Assembly (NCBI RefSeq): GCF_005116715.1
Contig: NZ_SWCI01000008.1
Location: 104,992-168,991, forward strand
Length of the DNA stretch: 64,000 nt
Direction: 5' to 3'
Source of the DNA: Ferrimonas sediminicola
GTDB taxonomy: Bacteria; Pseudomonadota; Gammaproteobacteria; Enterobacterales; Shewanellaceae
The notes below the pieces were generated by a model that was not told the DNA's origin, ran no database searches, and saw only the letters and a program-made list of their open reading frames with translations. This document shows positions 46,878-55,982 of the stretch, one piece after another (within the stretch, counting starts at the first letter, position 1; each line of letters starts with the position of its first letter). A program made the translations under genes and the position numbers.

Positions 46878-47201
46878 GTGAATAACCTGCTAACCGAGCT
46901 GCCTGAAAACTTAACAGGTGAGGTGTTTCAGACCATTATCGAAAATAAAGGGGTGAAAATTGAAAGAATTACCTCCCTGGGGCAGGTGACCCCTGCGGGA
47001 GAGTGGTACGATCAACCCCAAAATGAGTGGGTGCTGCTGCTGCAGGGGCGAGCCCGGCTGGCTTTCGAGGATGGCCGGGAGCAGTCGCTGCAACCCGGTG
47101 ATCACGCTTGGCTGCCGGCCCACTGCAGACACAGGGTCAGCTGGACCGATCCCGACCAGCCGACCCTGTGGCTGGCGGTACACTGGCCGCGGCCGGAGTA
47201 A
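46878..47201 (+). CDS. cupin-domain protein
   Basis: 107 aa from a GTG. A single cupin barrel: GEWYDQPQNEWVLLLQGRARLAFEDG and LQPGDHAWLPAHCRHRVSW give the two cupin motifs with Glu and two His metal-ligand candidates. Function unknown; small cupins of this kind are often sensors or isomerases. Confidence 0.85.
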   Translation: MNNLLTELPENLTGEVFQTIIENKGVKIERITSLGQVTPAGEWYDQPQNEWVLLLQGRARLAFEDGREQSLQPGDHAWLPAHCRHRVSWTDPDQPTLWLAVHWPRPE

Positions 47202-47366
47202 GCACTGACCCGCCTGGGTCCGATCTCAACGGGAACCTGCCTCGACGCACTGTGGTCGAACAAGTTCCAGGTCCACATCGAACGACGCCGATGGGCGGTC
47301 GTCAGTCCGGGCCCGCAGGGCGCCCAAGGTCAACCGGCCCTAACCGCAATCCAGGAGTTTGTGTCC

Positions 47367-47816
47367 ATGATAAGTCGTCTGAAATCCCTCTTTTCCGGCC
47401 AGAGCCCCGTGGCCGAGGAGCTCAACGTCGAGCTGGCCAGTACCGCGCTGTTGCTGGAGGTGGCCCGGGCCGACTCCCAGATCAGCCATGAGGAGAAGGA
47501 GGCGGTGTGGCACCTGATCAAGGGGCTGCATCAGCTGTCAGACCGGGAGGCCAGGGAGCTGATTGAGGAGGCGCTGATCCAGTCCGAACAGGCCAACTCC
47601 ATCCACAACTTCACCAATGTGGTGAAGAAGAACCTGCATCTGAAGCAGAAGCTCAAGCTGATCGAGGGGCTGTGGCGGGTGGCTTACGAGGACAATCAGC
47701 TTGATCCCCACGAGGAGGCGATGATCCGCAAGGTCAGCGACCTGCTCTACCTGCGCCACAGCGAGTTTATCCAGGCCAAGCTGGCGGTCACCGGGGAGCG
47801 CGGATCCCCCGCTTGA
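47367..47816 (+). CDS. TerB-like (tellurite resistance / DjlA-like) helical protein
   Basis: 149 aa; ATG 9 nt after AGGAG, with a GTG 6 bp upstream as alternative. LLLEVARADSQISHEEKEAVW and LWRVAYEDNQLDPHEEAMIRKVSDLL are the paired acidic helix motifs of the TerB fold, which binds metal ions. Despite the name no resistance role is implied. Confidence 0.85.
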   Translation: MISRLKSLFSGQSPVAEELNVELASTALLLEVARADSQISHEEKEAVWHLIKGLHQLSDREARELIEEALIQSEQANSIHNFTNVVKKNLHLKQKLKLIEGLWRVAYEDNQLDPHEEAMIRKVSDLLYLRHSEFIQAKLAVTGERGSPA

Positions 47817-47868
47817 GTCACCACGCCGCCTGCCCCATAATGCCCACCTTCAGCAGTGGGGGGGATGG

Positions 47869-48612
47869 ATGAGCAGCGAAACAACTCTTTTCGATGGCAG
47901 CGATGAGTGGGGTCAGGTCCGGGTCATAGAGCGCGGGCCTCACCGCATCCTCAGCTTCGGTCCGGCGGACGAGCAGAGCCGCATCCTCACCAAGCAGCCC
48001 TGGCTGCTTCAGCACGACTACACCCGGGCGATGTTGCTCTCCCTGCTGTTCTGTCAGCCCAAGCGCGCCCTGGTGCTGGGGGTGGGCGGAGGTTGCCTGA
48101 TCTCCGCCCTGGCCAACGCGGTCAAGGGGATCAAGATCACCGGGGTGGAGCTGCGCCCCCTGGTCACCGAGATGGCCCTGACCCACTTCCGCCTGCCCCG
48201 CAGCAAGCGCATCGAACTGGTTCACCAGGAGGGGGCCGCCTTCCTGGCCGAGGGCAACCACAAGCGGGTGGACCTGCTGTTTGCCGACCTCTACGGTGCC
48301 GACTCGGTGGATGAGGTGCAGTTGAGGGAGAGCTTTATCGACAACGCCGCCGCCCTGCTCAAGGATGACGGCATGCTGGTGCTCAACTGCTGGGAGGAGC
48401 ACCGCCATCACCAGGGGCTGAGCCGGGCCCTGACCCGCCATTTCAGCGCCATTCACAGCTGCCCGACCGCCGATGGCAACCTGGTGATTCTCGCCGGACG
48501 CAAGCCTCTTACCACCACCCTGCCTCGGCTGCGGGAGCAGGCGCAGCAGTTGTCGACCAGGCTGGGTTACCCCCTGGCCGACAGCCTGGGGCGGCTGGAG
48601 CCCTGGCCATAA
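47869..48612 (+). CDS. spermidine-synthase-like methyltransferase-fold protein
   Basis: 247 aa. The nucleotide-binding LVLGVGGGCLISAL, acidic VELRPLVTEMA and DLLFADLYGADSVDE resemble the spermine/spermidine synthase fold. True aminopropyltransferase active-site residues are not clear, so the substrate is unknown. Confidence 0.8.
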   Translation: MSSETTLFDGSDEWGQVRVIERGPHRILSFGPADEQSRILTKQPWLLQHDYTRAMLLSLLFCQPKRALVLGVGGGCLISALANAVKGIKITGVELRPLVTEMALTHFRLPRSKRIELVHQEGAAFLAEGNHKRVDLLFADLYGADSVDEVQLRESFIDNAAALLKDDGMLVLNCWEEHRHHQGLSRALTRHFSAIHSCPTADGNLVILAGRKPLTTTLPRLREQAQQLSTRLGYPLADSLGRLEPWP

Positions 48613-48617
48613 CCAAA

Positions 48618-48644
48618 AAAATCCGGAGCCTGGCTCCGGATTTT
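48618..48644. terminator. bidirectional rho-independent terminator
   Basis: AAAATCCGGAGCC / GGCTCCGGATTTT between the convergent spermidine-synthase-like gene and ttrA-like gene, with A and T runs. Confidence 0.9.
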
Positions 48645-48685
48645 GCGTTTAGGAGAGACGAACGTCCCTGTTCAAGCCCGTTCTC

Positions 48686-51600
48686 CTAGACCTTGCGAAT
48701 GCCCACCGGGACCCCGTGACGGCAGGTGGAGCCGAAGGTGCGATCCCGGTAGAGGCTGGCGCCCTTACGGGTGGGGTCCACCACGTTGAAGGGGTTGGGG
48801 TTGATGCCGCCAGCCCGCTCGGCCTGGCCAGGGATCACCTCTCCGTCGATGGTCACCGACTGGGCGCCGAACTGGCTGTGGCCAAAGCCGATCCCCACGG
48901 AGATGGTGCCCCTGGCCACGCTGTGGTCTGCCTGCACCACCCCCTCGAGGTGGGTGCCCTTGGGCGACAGTACCTGTGCCCGGTCACCGGATTTCAGGCC
49001 GTACTTGTTTGCATCCTCGGCGTTCATCTGGATGAAGTTGGCCTCTCCCAGGGCGGTCAGCCTCGGCAACTGGGCCGAGTAGGCGTTGCGCAGCTGCGGC
49101 TTGAAGGTGGAGAAGCTGAAGGGGTACTGAGTCTCGCTCCAGCGATCCCGCACCGCCGAGCCGTCCCAGAAACGGTCCACATCGAACACCGGTTGGCCAT
49201 CCAGGTACTCGCCGCTGTAGGAGTCCTTCACCTGGGCCAGGGCCTCGTTATACACCTGGAACTGCACATCCATGCGGATGGCGGGGTTGAGGAACTCGCC
49301 GTCGTAGCGCTGCTCCAGCTGCTCGTAGCGGCCACCGCGGGTGAGCATAAACAGGGTGGGGCCCATCTCCTCGGGCTTGAGGCGCTTGGCGAACTCGCCC
49401 TGGATGCGGTCGACGCTGGTGAACTGGATCTCTTCCTGGGTGGGGGAGGGCAGCACCTCGCCGGAGTGGGCGGCGTTGGCAAACAGCGGCACATACAGGT
49501 CCTGGGGCAGATGCAGGCCGTAGCGGCGTCCCTTGGCGTCGGAGAAGGCGTCGTCGCCGAAGCCGGGAAGCCCCAGGGCCTTGCTGACGTCGATGACAAA
49601 CTGCTCCATGCACACCGGATTGCCCTTGGCGTCTTTCACCGTCTTCGGCTCAATCACCGGCACACAGGCCACGTCACCGATGTATTCACTGCCCCACATG
49701 CGGGAGTACATCCACTGCTCATACTGCAGCAGGTCCGGCACCAGGTAATCGGCATAGACGTTGGTCTCGTTGATGTAGGGATCGATGCCGATGATCAGTC
49801 CCAGCTGGTCGGGATCGGTGATGGAGTCCACCACCTGGTCCTTCAGGCCGGAGCAGTTGTAGATGGGGTTGGTGGACCAGATGAACCATGCCTTGAACTG
49901 GAAGGGGTTGGCGTTGGCGTGGGCCACCAGCATCTCGCCGCTGTTCTCCTGGACGAAGGTGTTGTTCCAGGGCTGATTGGCGGGGTAGGGGGGCTCGCCC
50001 CGGGTCAGCTTGGCCTTGTACTCTTCACTCTGCTCATAGTCGCCGGAGCGCTCGGCGTTGAAGCCGACCGGCTCTGCGTGGGCGAAATCGTTGAGCTTGT
50101 ACAAAGGACCGTCGTAGATCTCGTACATCATGCCGAAGCCGACACCATTCATGTGGTTCAGGCCGCCCTTGGCGTTGTGAGCCCCCACCATGGTGGCCAG
50201 CATCGCCATGGCGTAGGCGCACTGGCCGCCGTCGGTGGCGTTACAGCCGGTGTTGGTCTCAATGGCCACCTGACGGCCATGGGAAGTGAACTCCCTGGCC
50301 AGCTCCTGGATCTTGGCCACCGGCACGCCACTGTGCTTGGCGTACTGCTCCAGGCTGTGCTCGTTGACCCGCTTCTTCAGCAGGGCGAAGGCGGTTTCCA
50401 CGTTGACCTTGCTGCCGTCGGCCAGCTTGGCCTCCCCCTGGTAGATGAGGCTGGCCTGCTGGTCGCTGTCGCTGGTCACCAGCTTGCCATCGGCCTCGCG
50501 GCGCACCATCTTCACCTCGGCGCTGCCCAGCCCCATCGCCTCGGCGGTGAGGAAGCGGTTGTGCAGCGGATGACCCGGTTGCTTCACCACCAGGTAGCTG
50601 GCGTTGGTGTAGTTCACCTCGCCCTGCTTGTCGGCGGCGGCCTGGCTGGGGGCGGCCAGGTAGTTCTGACGGTAGCGCTTGTGGTTGATGATGCACTGCA
50701 GCATGCCGAACAGCAGGGCGGTGTCGCCGCCGGCGCGGATCGGCACCCATTCGCCATTCTCGGTGTCGGTCTCCGAGGTCAGGGAGCGCAACAGCGGATC
50801 GACCACCACGTACTTGAAATCTCCCCGTTCGGCACGGGCCTTGGCCAGGCGACGGGAGCCGGAGTTGAGGCTGTTGCCGGACAGACCGGGATTGGTGCCG
50901 ATGAAGATGGCGAACTTGCAGTGTTCGAAATCGGTAATGGGCAGGGCGATCTCATCCACCACGTCGAAGCAGCCCAGGCCCCAGCCGGCGGCCTGTTGGT
51001 GACCGCAGTAGGAGTCTTTGTTGCCCACATTGGGGGTGCCCCAGGCGCTGTGGGTGAAGCGGTGCATGAAGTCCCAGCGGTTGGCCTGCTCGGTGGAGGT
51101 GGAGACCAGCAGCTGGTTCTTCACCGGGCCGAAGTCGGGGTAAAGCGGGTTGGCGTAGTTGGGGTTGGCGTGGATCGCCTTGAGGCCGTCCACATGGCCC
51201 TCGCCAAACAGGTTGCCCCCTTCGGTGACCTCCTTGATCAACTGCTCGTAGGAGATGGTTTTCCACTTGTTTTCGCCACGCTTGCCCACCCGCTTCAGGC
51301 ATTGGGTGACCCGGTGCTTATTGCTGAAAGCGTCCAGTACCGCGTTGCCGCGGCCGCAGAGGGTGGCGGCGTTGTCCTGGTTGTACTGGCTGGCGGCGGC
51401 CAGGCGGAACATCGCCTCGCTGGGCGGCACCGACATGCTGAAGGGTTCGGTGTTGCTGGTGAGCATGTAGGGGTTGCCCCAGGCGCGCACCACCTGATCG
51501 GTGGCCTCGTCGATGCTGACCCGGGCGCCGCAGACGTTGAAGCAGCCGTAGCACTTGGAGAAGGCGAAGCGCTGGCCTTCCGCGGGTTTCACCGTCTTGC

Positions 51601-51751
51601 CGTCCACCACAAACTCCGGTTTGAGCGAGTTGGGGGCAAACTTCTCCAGCGCCTTGTCGCTGGTGGGGGTCTCGGCTTGTGCCGCCTTGGAGGCGCCGGA
51701 GGCGGAGAGGGCCGCAACTGACCCTGCTTTGAGGAATTGTCTACGATCCAT
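48686..51751 (-). CDS. tetrathionate-reductase-like molybdopterin catalytic subunit (TtrA family)
   Basis: 1021 aa, the usual TtrA length. Tat signal (DRRQFLKAGSVAAL), N-terminal [4Fe-4S] ligands (CYGCFNVCGARV...TLCGRG), and a Mo-ligand Cys candidate in NKDSYCGHQQAAG. The stretch KRVGKRGENKWKTISYEQL and the DLFGEGHVDGL-like NLFGEGHVDGLKAIHAN are hallmarks of TtrA rather than NapA or DmsA. Likely a periplasmic oxyanion reductase; tetrathionate is inferred, arsenate/selenate-like substrates are not excluded. Cotranscribed with the ferredoxin-subunit gene. Confidence 0.85.
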   Translation of the reverse strand: MDRRQFLKAGSVAALSASGASKAAQAETPTSDKALEKFAPNSLKPEFVVDGKTVKPAEGQRFAFSKCYGCFNVCGARVSIDEATDQVVRAWGNPYMLTSNTEPFSMSVPPSEAMFRLAAASQYNQDNAATLCGRGNAVLDAFSNKHRVTQCLKRVGKRGENKWKTISYEQLIKEVTEGGNLFGEGHVDGLKAIHANPNYANPLYPDFGPVKNQLLVSTSTEQANRWDFMHRFTHSAWGTPNVGNKDSYCGHQQAAGWGLGCFDVVDEIALPITDFEHCKFAIFIGTNPGLSGNSLNSGSRRLAKARAERGDFKYVVVDPLLRSLTSETDTENGEWVPIRAGGDTALLFGMLQCIINHKRYRQNYLAAPSQAAADKQGEVNYTNASYLVVKQPGHPLHNRFLTAEAMGLGSAEVKMVRREADGKLVTSDSDQQASLIYQGEAKLADGSKVNVETAFALLKKRVNEHSLEQYAKHSGVPVAKIQELAREFTSHGRQVAIETNTGCNATDGGQCAYAMAMLATMVGAHNAKGGLNHMNGVGFGMMYEIYDGPLYKLNDFAHAEPVGFNAERSGDYEQSEEYKAKLTRGEPPYPANQPWNNTFVQENSGEMLVAHANANPFQFKAWFIWSTNPIYNCSGLKDQVVDSITDPDQLGLIIGIDPYINETNVYADYLVPDLLQYEQWMYSRMWGSEYIGDVACVPVIEPKTVKDAKGNPVCMEQFVIDVSKALGLPGFGDDAFSDAKGRRYGLHLPQDLYVPLFANAAHSGEVLPSPTQEEIQFTSVDRIQGEFAKRLKPEEMGPTLFMLTRGGRYEQLEQRYDGEFLNPAIRMDVQFQVYNEALAQVKDSYSGEYLDGQPVFDVDRFWDGSAVRDRWSETQYPFSFSTFKPQLRNAYSAQLPRLTALGEANFIQMNAEDANKYGLKSGDRAQVLSPKGTHLEGVVQADHSVARGTISVGIGFGHSQFGAQSVTIDGEVIPGQAERAGGINPNPFNVVDPTRKGASLYRDRTFGSTCRHGVPVGIRKV

Positions 51752-51757
51752 AATGAG

Positions 51758-52474
51758 TTACCTCTGCCACAGTTGGGGGAATTTCAGGCTGAACTGGGCG
51801 TTGCTTTCCGCTTCGGTCAGGCCGATGTAGAACACATTGGGGTGGGTGTTGTTGGCCGCCTGGAGCACCAGCGGCTTCTCCTGCTCCAGTACCCTGGCGA
51901 TCTCGCTGTGCTTGTCGTTGATGTCGCCGAAGATGCGGGCGCCACCGGTACAGGTGGTGACGCAGGCGGGCAGCAGGCCGCGGGCGGTGCGCTGAACGCA
52001 GAAGTTGCACTTGTCCACGGTGCCTGTGGTGGAGTTGACGAAGCGTACCCCCTCGTAGGGACAGGCCTCGATGCACATCTCACAGCCGATGCACTCGGTG
52101 GAGTCCACCACCACGATGCCATCCTGCTGCCGTTTGAAGGTGGCCCCGGTGGGACACACCTCGACACAGCTGGGTTTGTCGCAGTTGTTGCACAGCAGCG
52201 GCAGGTTGAAGGCGTAGGGTTTGTCCTGAACCTCAGTGCTGGCCTGGTACACCGCGGTGCGGTGCTCCTTGGGCAGGTTGCCGTTCTCGTTGCCGCAGGA
52301 GACAACGCAGGCCTTGCAGCCGTTGCAGCGGCGCAGGTCGATGACCATCGCCAGATGTTTGCCACCCTTGGACCGGATGGCCGCCACCGCATCGGCGGCG
52401 GAGATGAAGGAGAGGGAACCGACGCTCAGGGCGCCCCCCGCCATCAGTTTCAGTATCGATCTTCTATCTAACAT
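51758..52474 (-). CDS. four-cluster ferredoxin subunit (TtrB-like)
   Basis: 238 aa from the ATG after GGAGCG, which gives a Tat signal (LDRRSILKLMAGGAL). Four cysteine groups suit four [4Fe-4S] clusters: CNGCKACVVSC, CNNCDKPSCVEVCPTG, CIGCEMCIEACPYEG and CNFCVQRTARGLLPACVTTC. Electron-transfer partner of the molybdoenzyme, 6 bp upstream of it. No membrane NrfD/TtrC subunit gene follows or precedes. Confidence 0.87.
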   Translation of the reverse strand: MLDRRSILKLMAGGALSVGSLSFISAADAVAAIRSKGGKHLAMVIDLRRCNGCKACVVSCGNENGNLPKEHRTAVYQASTEVQDKPYAFNLPLLCNNCDKPSCVEVCPTGATFKRQQDGIVVVDSTECIGCEMCIEACPYEGVRFVNSTTGTVDKCNFCVQRTARGLLPACVTTCTGGARIFGDINDKHSEIARVLEQEKPLVLQAANNTHPNVFYIGLTEAESNAQFSLKFPQLWQR

Positions 52475-53061
52475 GGTTCGCTCCTGATGGTATTTCTTGA
52501 GGAGAAATACTCGCATGTGAGATCAGTTGCGCCGATTTATAATGAAGGCACAAATAGATTATTTTCCTAGAGTTATCTCTAAGGGGCTTCGGACGAATAG
52601 GAACTGTCCATTCGTTGAATCCAGTATATGGCCCCCAGGCTAAAATAGGGTGTGAGCGCCATCACGCCGAGATTTTGAATTTTTATAATTGTGAATTTCA
52701 GACTGAATTTACTCCGGCGGGAAATGCATTTTCTATAATTCGGGTCAATGCCTTTGTACTGCTGGATCCAGTAATGACGGAGGTTTCAGAGGGGGTTGGG
52801 TGTTGGGGCAGGGAAGGGGGAGAGCAATTTCTGTATTTCGGGAAAAGCAATTGTTGAATTCTGGGAAAGTGATTTATGGCCTTATTATAAGCAAGTGTAA
52901 TTAATATAAAATCATCAGGCAGCAAGGTAGGGCGTCATTCGGTCAATATTCTTTCTTCGTCTGTTGTTCTTTATTGTGGTCGGAGGATGAATTTCTGAGT
53001 CGGTGTTATTTCTAATGGAGAAGGCGCCAAGGTGAAAACGTTGTTCATCTCCGCTGCGGGT
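52475..53061. other. AT-rich intergenic region upstream of ttrB-like gene
   Basis: About 590 bp, much more AT-rich than the rest of the window. It must contain the ttrBA promoter. An 80-codon frame on the plus strand has no ribosome site and unconvincing composition. No sensor genes and no FNR box seen. Confidence 0.5.
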
Positions 53062-53533
53062 AAAGCCACTGGACCCTGGCGTGCGCCAGGGAGACGACAG
53101 TGGGTGAATGCGGATGGGCACCCCGTTGCCGCTTCTGCGGTTGCCTGAGCGTCTGCCGGGGGCTCTTATGGCGAGGCCTTTCGGATTGCACGACCGCGGT
53201 TTCATCAACGGCTGCTGCCCCCAGCACGGTCACTCCGGCGAACGCCGGAGCCCAGTGTCTTAGTGCACACGGGGTAGATAGGGTTGTCCCTCAAAGCCAC
53301 TGGACCCTGGCGTACGCCAGGGAAACGGTTGTGGGGTTGGACCCTGGCGTGCGCCAGGGAGACGACGGTGGGTGAATGCGGATGGGCGCTTTGTTGCCGC
53401 TTCTGCGGTTGCCGGAGCGTCTGCCGGGGGCTCTTATGGCGAGGCCTTGCGGATTGCACGACCGCGGTTTCATCAACGGCTGCTGCCCCCAGCACGGTCA
53501 CTCCGGCGAACGCCGAAGCCCAGTGTCTTGGTG
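53062..53533. repeat. two-palindrome repeat block, copy 1
   Basis: Two near-identical units. Each has palindrome A (CCCTGGCG-TG-CGCCAGGG), a 141-bp body, and palindrome B (CTCCGGCG-AA-CGCCGGAG) followed by CCCAGTGTCTT. A-palindromes are at 53074, 53305 and 53342; B-palindromes at 53233 and 53501 (the last imperfect). The same family occurs at 56897-57401. Looks like a BIME/REP-type dispersed non-coding element. Confidence 0.88.
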
Positions 53534-53557
53534 ATCATCGCATGGGAGCACCCGGCG

Positions 53558-54355
53558 TCACCACAGGTAGAAGCTGGCGCGCTTGCCGGCGATCTCCAGC
53601 TCATGGTGCTCCGGTGCGGCGGTTTCACTCACCCCGTAACACACCATCAGCGGCAGCAGGTGCTCCTCCCTGGGGTGGCAGTAGCGGGCGGCCGGGGCCT
53701 GATCCCAGCGGAGCAGCCGCTCACGGCGCTCTGACTCCGACAGGGCCGGGCTGGTGCAGGTCTCAATCAGCCAGTGCTCGAAGGCGGCGTTGGCCCGGTT
53801 GCCCTCCCGCTGTTCCTTGGCAAAGAAGGCGCGCATGTTGTGAAAGGAGAAACCGGAACCGATCACCAGCACCCGGCCATCCCCCAGGCCCCGCAGCGCC
53901 CGGCCCATCTCGATATGCTCCGCCGGATCCAGGTTGTGGTTCAGGGACAGTTGCACCACGGGGATCTCGGCGTCCGGAAACAGCAGGCTCAGGGGGATAA
54001 ACATGCCGTGGTCGAAGCCCCGATGTTCGTCCAGCTCCGGAGAGAGGCCGGCTTGCTGCAACCTGGCGTGGATCTCCCCGGCCAGCTGCGGCGCCCCGGG
54101 GGCCGGGTACTGAAGCCGGTAGGCCGCGTCGGGAAAGCCGTAGTAGTCATAGATGAGCGGCGGCCGGGCCGCAGCGGTGATGGCAGGCCTGTCCGATTCC
54201 CAGTGGGCGCTGACCATAACGATGGCCGACGGGGTCGCCATCTCCTCGGCGATGGCTTGCAGCCGCTCCACCATCTGCCGGTGGCTCGGGTCACCCAGCA
54301 GCGGCATCGGGCCGCCGCCGTGGGAGAGGAAGAAGCTGGCGTAGTGCTTGGTCAT
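53558..54355 (-). CDS. ygiD: extradiol ring-cleavage dioxygenase, YgiD (4,5-DOPA dioxygenase) family
   Basis: 265 aa from the ATG encoding MTKHYASFFLSHGGGPM. SHGGGPM, VMVSAHWES, FDHGMFIPL and ARYCHPREEHLLPLM supply the metal-binding His residues of the LigB-type DODA family. Cleaves catechol-like rings such as L-DOPA in vitro; true substrate unknown. Followed upstream by yqjG 16 bp away. Confidence 0.88.
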   Translation of the reverse strand: MTKHYASFFLSHGGGPMPLLGDPSHRQMVERLQAIAEEMATPSAIVMVSAHWESDRPAITAAARPPLIYDYYGFPDAAYRLQYPAPGAPQLAGEIHARLQQAGLSPELDEHRGFDHGMFIPLSLLFPDAEIPVVQLSLNHNLDPAEHIEMGRALRGLGDGRVLVIGSGFSFHNMRAFFAKEQREGNRANAAFEHWLIETCTSPALSESERRERLLRWDQAPAARYCHPREEHLLPLMVCYGVSETAAPEHHELEIAGKRASFYLW

Positions 54356-54371
54356 TCTGTCCTCGCTCGGT

Positions 54372-55319
54372 TCAGAGTGATTCGGGCCCACGGGGCACTA
54401 TGCCTCCGGGGTTCAGGGTCTCGATGGAGTAGTAACCCGCCTTGATGTGATCCAGCTTGACGGTGTCGGCCACTCCCGGTAGCCGGAGTATCCGCCCCAT
54501 GTAGCCCCATAGGTTCGCCATGGAGGCCAGGGTGTTGCGGTTGCATTTGAACAGGCCGTGATAGGCGGCATCGAAGCGCACCAGGGTGACGAACAGGCGG
54601 ATGTCCGTCTCGGTGAGGGTGTCGCCAAACAGGTAGGAGCGCCCATCCCCCAGCCTCGCCTCCAGCTGGTCGAGCATGTTGAACACCCTGTGGTAGGCCT
54701 CCTCATAGGCCTGCTGGCTGCTGGCAAACCCCGCCTGGTAGACGCCATTGTTCAACTCGCCGTAGAGCCGGGCATTCAGGGCGTCGATCTCACCGGCCAG
54801 TGCCTCGGGGCAGAGGTTCAGAGTATTGCCGGTCAGGTGATCGAAGGCACTGCCCAGCATGCGGATGATGTCCGCCGACTCGTTGTTCACCAGGGTGTCG
54901 GTGTGCTTGTCCCACAGCACCGGCACCGTGGCCCGGCCGGTGTATAGAGCATCGGCGCGGCTGTAGAGCTGGTGCAGGTAGCAGACGCCATGGACGCTGT
55001 CCTCGGTGGCGCCGGGGAAGCCGCCAAACTGCCACCCCTGTGTGCTCAGCCTGGGATTGACCACGCTGACGCTGATCATCTCCTCCAGCCCCTTGAGCTT
55101 CAGGGTCATCAGCACCCGGGATGCCCAGGGGCAGATGTAGGCCACGTACAGGTGGTAGCGGCCGGGCTCCGCCCTGAAGCCGCCCCGGCCGGTGGGGCCG
55201 GGGGCGCCGTCCGGGGTGATCCAGTGACGGAAGGAGGCGCTCTGGCGGATAAACCGCCCCTGCTCATCCTTAGCCTGTACCGGTTGCCAATTCTCTTTCC
55301 AGCTGCCATTGATCAACAT
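54372..55319 (-). CDS. yqjG: glutathionyl-hydroquinone reductase
   Basis: 315 aa from the ATG after GGAGAT; the frame is open far upstream but that part is out of phase with any known protein. MLINGSWKENWQPVQAKDEQG and YICPWASRVLM (catalytic Cys63) define the Xi-class GST. It removes glutathione from glutathionyl-hydroquinones. In E. coli yqjG is next to the DoxX-like yqjF, as here. Confidence 0.92.
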   Translation of the reverse strand: MLINGSWKENWQPVQAKDEQGRFIRQSASFRHWITPDGAPGPTGRGGFRAEPGRYHLYVAYICPWASRVLMTLKLKGLEEMISVSVVNPRLSTQGWQFGGFPGATEDSVHGVCYLHQLYSRADALYTGRATVPVLWDKHTDTLVNNESADIIRMLGSAFDHLTGNTLNLCPEALAGEIDALNARLYGELNNGVYQAGFASSQQAYEEAYHRVFNMLDQLEARLGDGRSYLFGDTLTETDIRLFVTLVRFDAAYHGLFKCNRNTLASMANLWGYMGRILRLPGVADTVKLDHIKAGYYSIETLNPGGIVPRGPESL

Positions 55320-55369
55320 GCCGATCTCCTTCAAAGCAGGGGCGGGCATGTCCGCCGTTCTCTCGTGTC

Positions 55370-55819
55370 TCAGCGGCCCAGCTTGCGGGCAACCAGGTTG
55401 TCCAGGGCGAGTCGGCCGCCCCCCTGGAGGGCCAGCGCCACGCCGATGACCGCCAGTGTCAGGGCATACTCGTAGCCGTTGTTGCTCATAAACAGGCCAT
55501 TGCCGATGTGAACGCTGAACATCGCCACCAGCATGGTGAAGGCGGACACCGCCGCCGCCGGACGGGTCAGCAGCCCCAGCACCAGGGCCAGGCCGCCGAA
55601 GAACTCGGCGCTGCCCGCCAGCAGGGCCATCAGGTAGCCGGGCCCCAGGCCGATGCTGGCCATCCACTGACCGGTGCCTTCCAGGCCGTAGCCGCCGAAC
55701 CAGCCAAACAGTTTCTGGGCGCCGTGGGCCGCCAGGATAAGACCGGTGGGGACACGCAGTACCAGGGCGGCGGTGCCGGCGTTGGAGTCGAAAAGGGATT
55801 TCACAAAGGTGCGGTTCAT
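55370..55819 (-). CDS. DoxX family membrane protein
   Basis: 149 aa from the ATG after GAGGAA. Four helices; LRVPTGLILAAHGAQKLFGWFGG and AEFFGGLALVLGLLTRPAAAV are DoxX hallmarks. E. coli YqjF is the nearest named relative. Likely handles quinone or thiol redox chemistry at the membrane; not proven. Confidence 0.87.
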   Translation of the reverse strand: MNRTFVKSLFDSNAGTAALVLRVPTGLILAAHGAQKLFGWFGGYGLEGTGQWMASIGLGPGYLMALLAGSAEFFGGLALVLGLLTRPAAAVSAFTMLVAMFSVHIGNGLFMSNNGYEYALTLAVIGVALALQGGGRLALDNLVARKLGR

Positions 55820-55982
55820 ACTCTGTTCCTCGGGTTTGGGTTTGTGCGCCGGGCCAACCACTCGCCTCAGCTGTTGGAATCAGATTAACTTTCTCTCGAT
55901 TGGTGATATATAGGGTGGATGTTGCATCATTATCAACGCTGAGTTGACAATGATGGCTGGTAGCAACGAATGGGAGCGGAAC

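Noticed and set aside
48716..51721. A 1001-codon open frame opposite the TtrA-like gene
   Set aside because: Antisense shadow with His/Val/Leu/Gly-rich composition and no domain; the minus-strand TtrA product is clearly real.
48686..51751. Arsenate (ArrA) or polysulfide (PsrA) reductase as first choice
   Set aside because: The KRVGKRGExKW and LFGEGHVDGLxAIHA blocks and ~1020-aa length fit TtrA better, although substrate remains open.
52615..52857. 80-codon frame in the AT-rich gap upstream of ttrB-like
   Set aside because: No ribosome site, no signal or domain, and atypical composition.
53100..53500. Short open frames in both repeat blocks
   Set aside because: They recur in every copy on both strands because the repeat is GC-rich, and their products are low-quality Arg/Ala/Ser-rich peptides.
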